A stretch of 64,000 bases of DNA from Nonomuraea pusilla (GTDB lineage: Bacteria; Actinomycetota; Actinomycetes; Streptosporangiales; Streptosporangiaceae): contig NZ_FOBF01000011.1 of the NCBI RefSeq assembly GCF_900109355.1, positions 1 through 64,000 of the forward strand, written 5' to 3'. Position 1 is the first letter of the stretch. Each line of letters starts with the position of its first letter. Below are positions 1 to 8,300 of this stretch, one piece after another. The position numbers were made by a program, and so were the translations under genes. The notes below the pieces were generated by a model. That model was not told where the DNA came from, searched no databases, and saw nothing but the letters and a program-made list of their open reading frames with translations.

Positions 1-421
1 GTGGGCATGGCCGGGCACTCGATCGGCGGCGCGAGCACGTCGTGGACCATGGTGAAGGACCGGCGGGTGCGGGCGGGGGTCAACATGGACGGCACGTCCT
101 TCGTGCCCGTCCCTGAGCAGGGACTGAAGCGGCCGTTCATGCTGATGGGCGCGGGCGACGAGCACGAGCCGGGCGGCAAGGACACCACCTGGGGCCCGCG
201 ACTGGGCCCGCATGACCGGCTGGAAGCGCTGGATCACGCTGGAGGGCGGCGACCACGGCTCCTTCACCGACTACGCGATGATGACCAAGCAGTCGGCCAG
301 GGAGCTGGAGGTCACCCGGGCCTACGTGGCCGCCTTCATGGACCGGCACCTACGCGGGGACGACGAGCAGTTGCTGGACGGCCCCTCCGAGACCTACCCC
401 GAGGTGAAGTTCCGGAAGTGA
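1..421 (+). pseudogene. alpha/beta hydrolase (PAF-acetylhydrolase-like), 5' truncated by window edge, frameshifted
   Basis: Middle and end of an alpha/beta hydrolase. The nucleophile elbow GHSIGG is read in frame 1 at positions 13-30. The downstream stretch EGGDHGSFTDY, which carries the likely catalytic His, and the C terminus ending FRK are read in frame 2 up to the stop at 419-421. The family continues from one block to the other without a break, so the frame changes near 185-210. The GTG at position 1 is not a real start, because the elbow normally lies well inside the protein and the gene begins upstream of the window. Either the gene is broken or there is a sequencing indel. Class is fairly sure; substrate is not known. 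Confidence 0.7.
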
Positions 422-1213
422 GCCCGCACGCGTGCCGGCCGGGCAGACCGACCCCCACCTCGTCCATGAGCCGCTCGCAAGCCCCCTCGCCACAACACCA
501 CCACCCGCATCGCCGTGGACGCTGGAGGATTCCGGGCCGGCAGTGCCAGCGCCGGCCCTGCGAGGGCGAACCGTGACCCCCTGGTCCGCGCCACGGGGTC
601 CCTGTGAGCTGCCAGGCGCACCCGATCCTCCCATCGCTTCTGCGATGCAGACGACCATTCAGTGGCCGCATATGCCAGGAATGCCGGAAGAAGAGCGAGG
701 GCGCCACCGAGGCCGATCAACGGCCCCGGAGGCCAGAACGAGTCCATCAGGTCAGGAAACGAACGCCCCTTCGGAGGGCCGGGCCAGGCGGTGCAGCCAG
801 GCGCAGGCCGATCACGGCCGCGAGCACGAGCTGTCCGCCGCCGGGTGGCCTGCGGCGAGCCTTCCCCAGCTTCCCCTCCGAAGAGCCGTGGATGATCTCC
901 GCCGAGCGCTACCACGCGGTCCTGACACCGCTGATCATCCTCACCGGGGAGTGAACCGCCACAACGGCATCGTGGAAGGAGACACCGTCCACATCCTGAA
1001 GACGCTCATCCCCGAGATCGGCCCGTTCCACGCGGACGGCGGCTTCAAGGACGTGTGCCGTACCGACGGAGCTTGGCACTGACCGTCGCCCCGCAGGCGT
1101 GCGCCAGTCATGGCAGCCGTCGGCTCCAGCGCCCGCGACAGCGGCGCGGAGGCGTTCGACGCCACACCCCCTTGACGCGCCCGGAGCGGTCGGCCGCTGT
1201 GGCGGTGCGTCGC
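422..1213. other. non-coding or degenerate stretch, no supported gene
   Basis: About 790 bases between the hydrolase and the Nudix gene. Open frames exist on both strands, but none has a convincing start with ribosome site, a recognisable family or normal codon positions. Short protein-like peptides occur near 885-1080 in two different plus frames, which could be decayed coding DNA. I could not identify them. No tRNA or clear terminator was seen. Confidence 0.4.
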
Positions 1214-1744
1214 TCAGACCCAGGTGTAGTTCTGATCCGTGACGGCCGGCAGGTGGGGCCGGCCGGGATGGGCCTGAGGGGTGGCCAGGGCGCTGACGGC
1301 GGGCCCGATGAGAGGGAACAGCGGCAGGTCCTCGGCCTTCCTGTAGTCGACCCATTCGATGATCCCCGGTTCGCTGCTGCCGTCGGGCAGTTCGTCGTGC
1401 TCCACCGTGGCGAGCTGGGCGCGCACATCCGGCGTGATGTGGCAGCGGAAGATCAGGTGGATCTTCCGGGCCGGCGGGGTGGGGCCGGGCCGGGTGACCA
1501 TCTGGTCCTGGATCCAGCAGAGTTCGGGTGGGGTCGCCTGGTCGAGGTCGAGCCGGAGTTCCTCGGCGAGTTCCCGGCGCAGGGCCTCCAGCAGGTCTTC
1601 CCCCGCGTTCACGTTGCCGCCCGGGGGCGTGTAGTGCGAGCCGGTGGGCCGGTCGCGGCGGATCAGCGCGATGTCGTCGCCGCAGAACACGAGGGCGCCG
1701 GTGCGGATTCTGACGCGGGAGAACGGCGTGGTCGGGTCGGTCAT
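1214..1744 (-). CDS. Nudix hydrolase
   Basis: A 176-residue Nudix-fold pyrophosphohydrolase. The Nudix box starts at Gly43 and has the pattern G-x5-E-x7-RELAEE, with metal-binding Glu58, Glu61 and Glu62. The final Gly of the classic box is replaced by Arg (EELRL). The protein is full length for a single-domain Nudix enzyme, with a C-terminal tail of about 30 residues. The substrate (a nucleoside diphosphate derivative or oxidised nucleotide) cannot be told from sequence. It follows the glutamine amidotransferase gene by about 55 nt on the same strand and may be the last gene of the yggS-pdxY transcription unit. Confidence 0.88.
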   Translation of the reverse strand: MTDPTTPFSRVRIRTGALVFCGDDIALIRRDRPTGSHYTPPGGNVNAGEDLLEALRRELAEELRLDLDQATPPELCWIQDQMVTRPGPTPPARKIHLIFRCHITPDVRAQLATVEHDELPDGSSEPGIIEWVDYRKAEDLPLFPLIGPAVSALATPQAHPGRPHLPAVTDQNYTWV

Positions 1745-1800
1745 ACGGGAAGTACTGCCCCGTGGGCGCGCCGGGACTGACCGCCCTCGACCACTTGTGG

Positions 1801-2505
1801 TCAGGCGGTCTCGGCGCGGCCGAGCCAGTCGTCCACGACGTCGATGGCGACACCGGCGAGCCCCGGACCGTAGGCGGCGGCGTCGGCGCGAACGCGGTTG
1901 GGGTCGATGCCGGCGGCGGCCAGCTCGTGGGCGTGGCCGATGAGCCAGGGTTCCAGCCGGGTGTGGTCGGCTTCGAGGTGGAACTGCAGCCCGAGCACCT
2001 CGTCGCCGAGGCTGAACGCCTGGTTCGGGAAGCCGGGCGTCTCAGCCAGCCGTGTCGCGCCCGGAGGGATCGCGAACTGATCGCCATGCCAGTGCAGCAC
2101 GGGCACCCCGTCGAGGGGCGCGAGTGCCGAGTCGCGCCCTGCCGGGGTCAGGGTGAGGGGTCCGTAGCCGATCTCCTTGCGGCCGGTGGATCGCACCTCG
2201 GCTCCGAGTACGTCGGCGATGAGCTGCGCGCCGAGGCATACCCCGAGTGTCGGCCCACCCGCGCGCAGACGGGCGGCGATGGCCTCCTTCTCCGCTTCCA
2301 GGAACGGGTACGCCGCCGTCTCGTACACGCCGATCGGCCCGCCCAGCACGACGACGAGGTCGGCTCGCAGCAGGGCTTCCGGGGTGATCCGGTCGATTCC
2401 GGCGTCGAGATGGGAGGTGCGGTACCCGCGCGCGTTGAGCAGCGGGGCGAGCAGCCCGAGGTCCTCGAAGGGTACGTGCCGGATTGCCAGGGCGTTCCCG
2501 GTCAT
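1801..2505 (-). CDS. class I glutamine amidotransferase domain protein
   Basis: A 234-residue stand-alone GATase1 domain related to the glutaminase half of GMP synthase. The nucleophile is Cys90 in GVCLGAQ; His176 and Glu178 in FHLEAD complete the triad, and GGP at 55-57 forms the oxyanion strand. Such proteins hydrolyse glutamine and pass ammonia to a synthetase, but no synthetase domain is fused or adjacent, so the acceptor is unknown. Several stand-alone members are annotated as gamma-glutamyl hydrolases or GMP-synthase-like proteins. It lies 83 nt downstream of the pyridoxal kinase on the same strand, which may mean co-transcription with the B6 genes. Confidence 0.88.
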   Translation of the reverse strand: MTGNALAIRHVPFEDLGLLAPLLNARGYRTSHLDAGIDRITPEALLRADLVVVLGGPIGVYETAAYPFLEAEKEAIAARLRAGGPTLGVCLGAQLIADVLGAEVRSTGRKEIGYGPLTLTPAGRDSALAPLDGVPVLHWHGDQFAIPPGATRLAETPGFPNQAFSLGDEVLGLQFHLEADHTRLEPWLIGHAHELAAAGIDPNRVRADAAAYGPGLAGVAIDVVDDWLGRAETA

Positions 2506-2588
2506 TCGCTGTATCTCCGTTCTTTCTTCTGCTCGGCCGGTGTCGTCGGGTTCCTCGCGCGGCTACGCGCGTGCGTGATGTCCGGTGC

Positions 2589-3476
2589 TCAGCCCGGGGT
2601 CGCGACGGAGCGGGCGCGTAGCGAGCGGCAGACCTCTTCCGCGGCCGCCGTGGTCGCGTCGATGATGGACGCGCCGTGGTGAAGTTCGCGGACGAGGGAA
2701 GCGGCGAACACGTCTCCGGTGCCTTTCGCCGCGGTGTCGACGCGCTCCTCGATCACGACGGTGTGGTCCTCCGGAGTGACGACCAGGTTGATGACCTGTT
2801 CGGTCACGTCGGCCCGCTCGGGTAGGTCCGCGCCGGTGACGACGACCCATTCGCCCCGGGGCCCGAGCAGGCCGCGGGCCAGCTCGGCGAGGGAGGACTC
2901 GTCGAGGTCTCGGAGGGGGTGGGCGGGCAGCAGCCGGTCGAGCTCGTACAGGTTGGGTGTGAGGCCGTTCGCCAGTGGAAGCAGCTGGTCGCGCAGAGCG
3001 TCGGCCACGTGATGGTCGGTGTACGCGCCGACGTCGTCGTCGCCCAGGGTGGGGTCGACGACGACTCGGAGGCCGGGTCGGTGAGCCAGGAGCTCGCGCA
3101 GCCATTCGGCCACGACGCGCACCTGTTCGGGCGCGGCGAAGTACCCGGTGCAGATCGTCCCGGCCGCCTCGGCGACGCCCAGCGCGGTGAGGTCGTCGAG
3201 GGCGGACGCGAGCCAGGACGACGGGACGGTGTGGGTGTGGACGCTGCGGTACGACGGCAGGTTGCTGAGCAGGGTGGTGGGCACGGTGGCGACCCGCAGC
3301 CTCGCGCCCGTCAGGACCGGTAGTGACGCGTTCGTGCCGACCGTGCCATAGGCGAGCTGGGAGCCGAACACGATCACGTCGACAGGGCGAAGATCGAGCT
3401 CCCACCGTTCGCTTGTCCCTTTCACGGGCTCCTCGGTGGAGCTCACGTTGTGCCTCGGGGAGGTGTCGTCCTGCAC
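2589..3476 (-). CDS. pdxY: pyridoxal kinase (PdxY/PdxK family)
   Basis: A 295-residue ribokinase-fold vitamin kinase that phosphorylates pyridoxal (and probably pyridoxine/pyridoxamine) to the 5'-phosphate in salvage. The anion-hole motif KGTGDVF has catalytic Asp255, and the N-terminal FGSQLAYGTVG substrate loop is the one typical of pyridoxal kinases. It starts 4 nt after the YggS stop codon, so the two are almost surely translated from one mRNA. Together with YggS and the divergent MocR regulator this is a PLP-homeostasis locus. Family assignment is firm. Choice between PdxY and PdxK is by overall resemblance only. Confidence 0.9.
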   Translation of the reverse strand: MQDDTSPRHNVSSTEEPVKGTSERWELDLRPVDVIVFGSQLAYGTVGTNASLPVLTGARLRVATVPTTLLSNLPSYRSVHTHTVPSSWLASALDDLTALGVAEAAGTICTGYFAAPEQVRVVAEWLRELLAHRPGLRVVVDPTLGDDDVGAYTDHHVADALRDQLLPLANGLTPNLYELDRLLPAHPLRDLDESSLAELARGLLGPRGEWVVVTGADLPERADVTEQVINLVVTPEDHTVVIEERVDTAAKGTGDVFAASLVRELHHGASIIDATTAAAEEVCRSLRARSVATPG

Positions 3477-3480
3477 CGTG

Positions 3481-4263
3481 TCATCCGATCCCCGCCGCGC
3501 CGGGCCAGTAGTCGCCCGCGGGGGTGGCGCGGGCGCCGAAGATCGCTTGGCCGACGCGGACGACGGTGGCGCCTTCTTCGATCGCGACCTCGTAGTCGCC
3601 GGACATGCCCATCGAGAGCTCGCCGGGGCCGATGAGGTCGGGATCGGCTTCGCGGGCCCGGTCTCTGAGCACGCGCAGGAGCGTGAAGCACCGGCGCACC
3701 CGTTCCGTGTCCGGGGTGAAGATCGCCAGGGTCATGAGCCCCCGCACCCGCAGGCTCGTGTAGCGGGGCAGGGCCGCCAGGAAGCCTGGCAGTTCCTCGG
3801 GCTGGATGCCGTACTTCTGCGGCTCGGCGGAGGAGTTGACCTGTACGTACACGTTCAGGCCGCGCCCGAGTGCCTGGAGGCGCCGGTCCAGCGCCTCGGC
3901 GACGCGGATGCTGTCGAGGGCCTGGAACTCGGCGGCGTAGGCGGCCACCTCCCGTGCCTTGTTCGTCTGGAGGTGGCCGATGATCGACCAGGTCACGTCG
4001 AGGTCCGCAAGGGCCCGGTGCTTGCGGGTGGCCTCCTGGACCTTGTTCTCTCCGAGCTGTCGGCAACCGGCCCGCACCGCCAGGCGGATGCGTTCCTCCG
4101 GCACGGTCTTGCTCACCGGCAGCAGGCGAATCTCGGAGGCGGAGCGGCCGGACCGCTCGGCCGCGGCGGCGATGCGCGCCCGGACTGCGGCGATGTTCCG
4201 GGCGAAGTCGTCGACACTGTTCGCCGTGGCGTGGGGAACACCGGCGACCTCCTCATTTGGCAT
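3481..4263 (-). CDS. yggS: YggS/PLPBP family pyridoxal phosphate homeostasis protein
   Basis: A 260-residue single-domain alanine-racemase-fold protein that binds PLP but has no known catalytic activity; the family buffers cellular PLP and affects amino-acid metabolism. The PLP lysine is Lys52 in LLPVSKT. The family motifs GENKVQE, HLQTNK, and the MGMSGDYEVAIEEGATVVRVG phosphate-binding segment are all present. First gene of the minus-strand unit yggS-pdxY. Its start codon is 62 bp from the MocR start, and the short shared promoter region contains an inverted repeat described separately. Confidence 0.92.
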   Translation of the reverse strand: MPNEEVAGVPHATANSVDDFARNIAAVRARIAAAAERSGRSASEIRLLPVSKTVPEERIRLAVRAGCRQLGENKVQEATRKHRALADLDVTWSIIGHLQTNKAREVAAYAAEFQALDSIRVAEALDRRLQALGRGLNVYVQVNSSAEPQKYGIQPEELPGFLAALPRYTSLRVRGLMTLAIFTPDTERVRRCFTLLRVLRDRAREADPDLIGPGELSMGMSGDYEVAIEEGATVVRVGQAIFGARATPAGDYWPGAAGIG

Positions 4264-4290
4264 AGGTCAAACCTTAGCATAGGCTTATGC
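4260..4290. promoter_or_regulatory. candidate MocR operator between yggS and the regulator gene
   Basis: The divergent gap holds two copies of GCATAGG (4260-4266 and 4277-4283, spaced 17 nt) and an inverted copy TATGC at 4286-4290, giving GCATA-N4-TATGC. MocR-type regulators usually bind paired direct repeats plus an inverted half-site in the promoter they share with their target. The repeats are seen directly; their use as an operator is inferred. Confidence 0.45.
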
Positions 4291-4325
4291 CGAATTCCGT
4301 GGGGCTCAGGAAGGAAGGGTGGCCC

Positions 4326-5660
4326 ATGAGCGGCCAGATCTCAGGTCACACCGCGAGCGACATCGCGGCGAGCGTCCGTCGCCTGGTCGACAGCGGAGCC
4401 CTCGTCGCGGGTGACATGCTGCCGTCGGTGCGTGAGCTCGCCGGGCAGCTCGGGGTCAACCGCAACACCGTCGTGGCCGCCTACCGGCAGCTCGTCCAGG
4501 CCGGGGTGGCCGTCACCCGCGGACGGGGCGGGACGTCGATCGCACAGCCGGCCGTGATCGCCCAGGAGGGGTTCGCGTCGAACACGGTGCTGCGCGACCT
4601 GGGCAGCGGCAACCCTGACCCGCGGGCGCTTCCCGATGTCGCGTCGGCGCTCGCGTCCATCTCGGCGACCCCGGTGCTGTACGGGCAGGCCGTCGCCGAC
4701 CCCGAGCTGGCACAGTGGGCGACGCGGTGGCTCGCCGCGGACCAGCCCAGGGAGTTCGGCCTGCAGGTGACCTCCGGCGCCGTGGACGCCGTGGAGCGCC
4801 TCCTGGCGCAGGCCCTCACGCAGGGCGACGCGGTGGCACTGGAGGACCCGTGCTTCCTGACCAGCGTGCACACCGCCCGACTGGCGGGCTACCGGACCGT
4901 GCCGGTGCCGGTGGACGACGAAGGAATGACCGCCGACGGCCTGCGCGCGGCTCTGGCGGCGGGCGTACGGGCCGTGGTGTGCACACCCCGCGCCCACAAT
5001 CCCACCGGCACGGCTCTGACCGCCGCCCGTGCCGCCCAGCTCCGCGAAGCGCTGGCCGAGCACCCCTATGTCCTGGTGATCGAGGACGATCACTTCTCCC
5101 TGCTGTCCTCGTCGGCGTATCACACCGTCATCGGCCCAGCGCACCGGCGCTGGGCGCTGGTCCGTTCGGTCTCGAAGTTCCTCGGCCCCGACCTGCGTCT
5201 GGCTCTCGTGGCCGCCGACCCGGAGACCTCCACCCGGCTCTCGGCGCGGTTGACCCCCGGGACCATGTGGGTCAGCCACCTGCTCCAGCGGCTCGCCCAC
5301 GGGCTCCTCACCGATCCGGAGGCACGGGAGCGGATCGCTCGCGCCCGAGAGCACTACAGGAGTCGTAACGCATCGTTCGTCGCCGTCCTCGCTCAGCGGG
5401 GCATCGCCGCCCAAGCCGCCGACGGGCTGAACGTGTGGGTCGACGTGAACGCGGACGCCCGATCAGTGGCCGAACAGCTCATGCGCCGCGGCTGGCTGGC
5501 CCGCACCGGCGACGAGTTCGCCCTGAACCGGGACGGGCCCAGCGCCCGGCACCTGCGGTTGACCGTGCACGACCTCGACGAGACCGCGACGCAGAACCTC
5601 GCCGACGACCTGGCCGCCGCGATCGCCGCTCTGCCCCGCCTGACGGGCGCGCACGCATGA
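4326..5660 (+). CDS. MocR-family transcriptional regulator (GntR HTH + class I aminotransferase domain)
   Basis: A 444-residue chimeric regulator. Residues about 5-75 form a GntR winged helix (LPSVRELAGQLGVNRNTVVAAYRQL). The rest is an aminotransferase-like effector domain with PLP lysine Lys284 in SVSKFLGPDLR and the NPTG motif. Members sense PLP or its aldimines and activate B6 or GABA genes (PdxR, GabR). I chose the ATG at 4326 because AGGAAGGA sits about 9 nt upstream; an ATG at 4287 in frame has no ribosome site. It is divergent from yggS-pdxY and followed by a gabT-like gene, so it may be PdxR-like, GabR-like, or both. Confidence 0.88.
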   Translation: MSGQISGHTASDIAASVRRLVDSGALVAGDMLPSVRELAGQLGVNRNTVVAAYRQLVQAGVAVTRGRGGTSIAQPAVIAQEGFASNTVLRDLGSGNPDPRALPDVASALASISATPVLYGQAVADPELAQWATRWLAADQPREFGLQVTSGAVDAVERLLAQALTQGDAVALEDPCFLTSVHTARLAGYRTVPVPVDDEGMTADGLRAALAAGVRAVVCTPRAHNPTGTALTAARAAQLREALAEHPYVLVIEDDHFSLLSSSAYHTVIGPAHRRWALVRSVSKFLGPDLRLALVAADPETSTRLSARLTPGTMWVSHLLQRLAHGLLTDPEARERIARAREHYRSRNASFVAVLAQRGIAAQAADGLNVWVDVNADARSVAEQLMRRGWLARTGDEFALNRDGPSARHLRLTVHDLDETATQNLADDLAAAIAALPRLTGAHA

Positions 5661-6000
5661 CCCAGGCGCTCACCGCGCTGTACGACCTGCGCGGATCCGT
5701 CCAGGAACGCCCGGTTGAGCGGGTCGCCGGATTCCGCGCCGGGCGCGTCCGTACCCGCTCAGCACGCCATCACCGCCGCGCCGCGCCAGGACGGCGCCTT
5801 GCCTGCCCCCCTCGTGCCGGGAGGACGGCTGCGTGAGCGGCGAGCCGCCGCGGCCGGGACCGACCCGATCACCTGCGCATCGCGACGCGATCGGCCGCCT
5901 GGGTCGGTTCCCGGCCCACCACACTCCGAAACCACACACCACACAGAACAGGCGTGACCGCCCACGCCACGCCGCCGCCGCCACGACAGGAGAACCCGCC
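5661..6000 (+). other. 340-nt spacer upstream of gabT
   Basis: Nothing certain is encoded here. A 59-codon frame starts at 5657, overlapping the MocR stop as ATGA, but its Arg-rich sequence matches no family I know and I do not call it. The region probably carries the gabT leader; the gabT ribosome site AGGAGA is at its right end. Confidence 0.4.
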
Positions 6001-7344
6001 ATGTCCGTCCTCGACATCCCCGACACCGCCGTGGAGCCGGAACCGCTGCTGCGCACCGAGATCCCCGGCCCACGCAGCCGCGAACTGCACGCCCGCCGCG
6101 TCGCCGCGGTGTCCCGCGGCGCCGGCTGGGCGCTGCCCGTCTACATCGACTCCGCCGAGGGCCCGTGGCTCATCGACGTCGACGGCAACCGCTTCCTCGA
6201 CCTCGGCTCAGGCATCGGCGTGACGACCATCGGCCATCGCAACCGCTCGGTCATCGCCGCAGCCGCCGAGCAACTGGAGAAGGTCACCCACACCCTGTTC
6301 ACCGTGACCCCCTACGAAGGCTACGTCCGCCTCGCCGAGCTGCTGGCCCAGAAGACCCCCGGCACGCACGCGAAGAAGAGCCTGTTCGTCAACTCCGGTG
6401 CGGAGGCCGTCGAGAACGCGGTGAAGATCGCCCGCAGACACACCGGCCGCCGCGCCGTCGCCGCCCTCGACCACGCCTTCCACGGCCGTACGAACCTCGC
6501 CATGGCCATGAACCACAAGGCCGTGCCGTACGCGACGGGCTTCGGCCCCCTCGCCCCCGACGTCTACCGGGTGCCGAACTCCTACCCCTACCGCGACGGG
6601 CTGAGCGGTGAGCAGGCGGCCGCGCGGACCATCGCCTACCTCGAACAGCGGATCGGGGCAGCGGACCTCGCCGCCGTCATCGCGGAACCGATCCAGGGAG
6701 AGGGCGGCTTCATCGTCCCTGCCGAGGGCTACCTGGCAGCGCTGCAGGAGTGGGCGACCGCGAACGGGGTCGTGTTCATCGCGGACGAGATCCAGTCCGG
6801 GCTCGGCCGCACCGGCACCTGGTTCGCCGCCGAGCACTTCGGCCTCGTGCCCGACCTCGTGCTCACCGCGAAGGGCATCGCCGCGGGGCTGCCCCTGGCC
6901 GGGGTCACCGGCCGCGCCGAGATCATGGACGCGGCGCAGCCCGGCGGTCTCGGCGGCACCTTCGGCGGCAACCCCGTCTCCATCGCCGCGGCCCTCGCCG
7001 TCTTCGCCGAACTGGAACGCGGCGACCACTTCGCCGCTGCGCAGCGGATCGGCGCGACCCTCCGGAAGGGCCTGACCGCGCTCGCCGCCCGCCATCCCGT
7101 CATCGGGGACGTCCGTGGCCACGGCGCGATGATCGCCTTCGAGCTGAGCGTCCCCGGCACCAACGAGCCCCGCCAGGGGCTCGCGCCCGCGGTCGCGGAA
7201 TCCGCCGCGCAGCGCGGAGTTCTGCTGCTCACCGCGGGCAGCGACGGCAACGTGATCCGCTTCCTGCCCACCCTCGCGACGACGGACGCACAGTTGGAGC
7301 ACGCACTGACGATCATCGACGAAGCCCTCGCCGCCCACGCCTGA
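6001..7344 (+). CDS. gabT: class III aminotransferase, probable 4-aminobutyrate aminotransferase
   Basis: A 447-residue PLP enzyme of the GabT/ornithine-acetylornithine aminotransferase group. It transfers the omega-amino group, most likely from GABA to 2-oxoglutarate giving succinate semialdehyde. Seen: SGAEAVENAVKIAR phosphate-binding segment, ADEIQSG with the cofactor Asp262, PLP lysine Lys291 in LTAKGIAAG, and GGTFGGNPVS. A GabT role is favoured by the overall pattern and the preceding MocR/GabR-type regulator, but omega-specificity is not proven. The start at 6001 has AGGAGA 8 nt upstream. A longer in-frame extension to 5833 lacks a ribosome site and reads as low-complexity. Confidence 0.85.
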   Translation: MSVLDIPDTAVEPEPLLRTEIPGPRSRELHARRVAAVSRGAGWALPVYIDSAEGPWLIDVDGNRFLDLGSGIGVTTIGHRNRSVIAAAAEQLEKVTHTLFTVTPYEGYVRLAELLAQKTPGTHAKKSLFVNSGAEAVENAVKIARRHTGRRAVAALDHAFHGRTNLAMAMNHKAVPYATGFGPLAPDVYRVPNSYPYRDGLSGEQAAARTIAYLEQRIGAADLAAVIAEPIQGEGGFIVPAEGYLAALQEWATANGVVFIADEIQSGLGRTGTWFAAEHFGLVPDLVLTAKGIAAGLPLAGVTGRAEIMDAAQPGGLGGTFGGNPVSIAAALAVFAELERGDHFAAAQRIGATLRKGLTALAARHPVIGDVRGHGAMIAFELSVPGTNEPRQGLAPAVAESAAQRGVLLLTAGSDGNVIRFLPTLATTDAQLEHALTIIDEALAAHA

Positions 7345-7362
7345 CCGGAGCGGCAGGACCGG

Positions 7363-7387
7363 GTGCCCGCGGCGAAACCGCGGGCAC
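7363..7387 (+). terminator. intrinsic terminator hairpin after gabT
   Basis: Perfect 10-bp stem GTGCCCGCGG / CCGCGGGCAC (7363-7372, 7378-7387) with loop CGAAA, 18 nt past the gabT stop and 5 nt before the tRNA gene. No T-run follows, as is usual in high-GC actinomycetes. Confidence 0.75.
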
Positions 7388-7392
7388 TCTCC

Positions 7393-7463
7393 GGTGGAGT
7401 GACCGAGAGGCAAGGTAACGACTTGCAACGCCGTGCACGCGGGTTCGACTCCTGCCTCCACCT
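7393..7463 (+). tRNA. tRNA-Cys (anticodon GCA)
   Basis: A 71-nt cloverleaf. Acceptor stem GGTGGAG (7393-7399) pairs with CTCCACC (7456-7462). D-stem is ACC/GGT, and the anticodon GCA is at 7425-7427 in loop TTGCAAC. T-stem GCGGG/CCTGC (7439-7443, 7451-7455, one G-T pair) encloses TTCGACT. CCA is not encoded. The anticodon stem has one A-C mismatch (position 30-40), so this copy may be a weak or secondary isoacceptor. Identity is clear from the anticodon and the actinobacterial tRNA-Cys acceptor sequence. Confidence 0.85.
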
Positions 7464-7586
7464 CAAACCCGGCCACTGAGCCGTTTCCCTCCTGACGGCG
7501 GCGAGCGTCGAGGCTTGCAGCGGGCGGGCGGGCGGGCGGGCGGTGCGGCCGGACGGCGGCGCCGCCCGCTCCCGCCCTAGCGGTCC

Positions 7587-8300
7587 TCATGCCGTCGGAT
7601 GAGGCTCCCCTCCCCGTGGTGGGCGGGGGCGGGTGGCCTGCCGCCGCGGTCGGCGCGTCTGTTTCTGCGGGGCCAGGTCCTGATCCGACGTCTCGGGACG
7701 TTCGGTGCGGATCGGGTTGCCGCGTACCAGTTCGTCGTGGATGTGCCAGCGGGCGGTGGTGACGGCGCGCTCTGCCGCCTCGTCGCCGTGTTCGACGCGC
7801 TGTCGCAGCAGCCGCATCGCGATGCGGCGGTTGAGGCTGAACTGCCGCTCGGTGTCGACCACGATGACGATCCCCGTGGGCCGGTGCGTCGCCCGTACGG
7901 CCGTGCCGGCCTTGTTGCGATGTTGACCGCCGGGGCCGCCGGTGCGGCAGGCGACGACGTCGACGTCCGCTTCCGCGAACGTCGTGCGCGGGGCGTCGAC
8001 CTGGCACGGCCGGGCGATGACGTACCAGTTCTTCCGGCCGGTGCCGGCCCGGTAGGGGCTGGGGGCCTGCCAGCACAGGGTTCCGGTCCACGAGGCGGCG
8101 AACGCCTCGGCGCCGTCTCCTGCGATTCGGATGAGGACCGATCGGTAGGTGCCGGCCCGGTCGCCGGGAACCGTGTGGGCCCGCTGGATCTCCAGGCCCT
8201 GCCGGGTGGCGTCGCCTTCCAGGCGGTGCAGCAGCCGAGCCAGCGCCCACGCGCACTCCTGCGGGCCGCGCCCGGCCGACAGGAGCAGGTGGACGGTCAC
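7587..8300 (-). CDS. prfH: peptide chain release factor homologue PrfH
   Basis: A 237-residue class I release factor-like protein with the peptidyl-tRNA hydrolysis motif GGQ at residues 124-126 in TGGPGGQHRNKAGTAV, and no codon-recognition domain of RF1/RF2 type. This matches PrfH, which acts on ribosomes damaged in the 16S rRNA decoding centre so that the partner RtcB ligase can reseal the RNA. The start is the GTG at 8298-8300, which overlaps the rtcB stop (GTGA), so the two are translationally coupled. The C-terminal tail is Arg/Pro-rich. Downstream on this strand lies the tRNA-Cys region. Confidence 0.88.
   Translation of the reverse strand: MTVHLLLSAGRGPQECAWALARLLHRLEGDATRQGLEIQRAHTVPGDRAGTYRSVLIRIAGDGAEAFAASWTGTLCWQAPSPYRAGTGRKNWYVIARPCQVDAPRTTFAEADVDVVACRTGGPGGQHRNKAGTAVRATHRPTGIVIVVDTERQFSLNRRIAMRLLRQRVEHGDEAAERAVTTARWHIHDELVRGNPIRTERPETSDQDLAPQKQTRRPRRQATRPRPPRGGEPHPTA

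Noticed and set aside
5657..5836. 59-codon gene overlapping the MocR stop as ATGA
   Set aside because: Arg-rich sequence without family, no independent ribosome site, and other frames through it are equally open.
7393..7463. Attachment site of an integrated element in the tRNA-Cys gene
   Set aside because: No integrase, no second copy of the tRNA 3' end found by eye, and neighbours look chromosomal.
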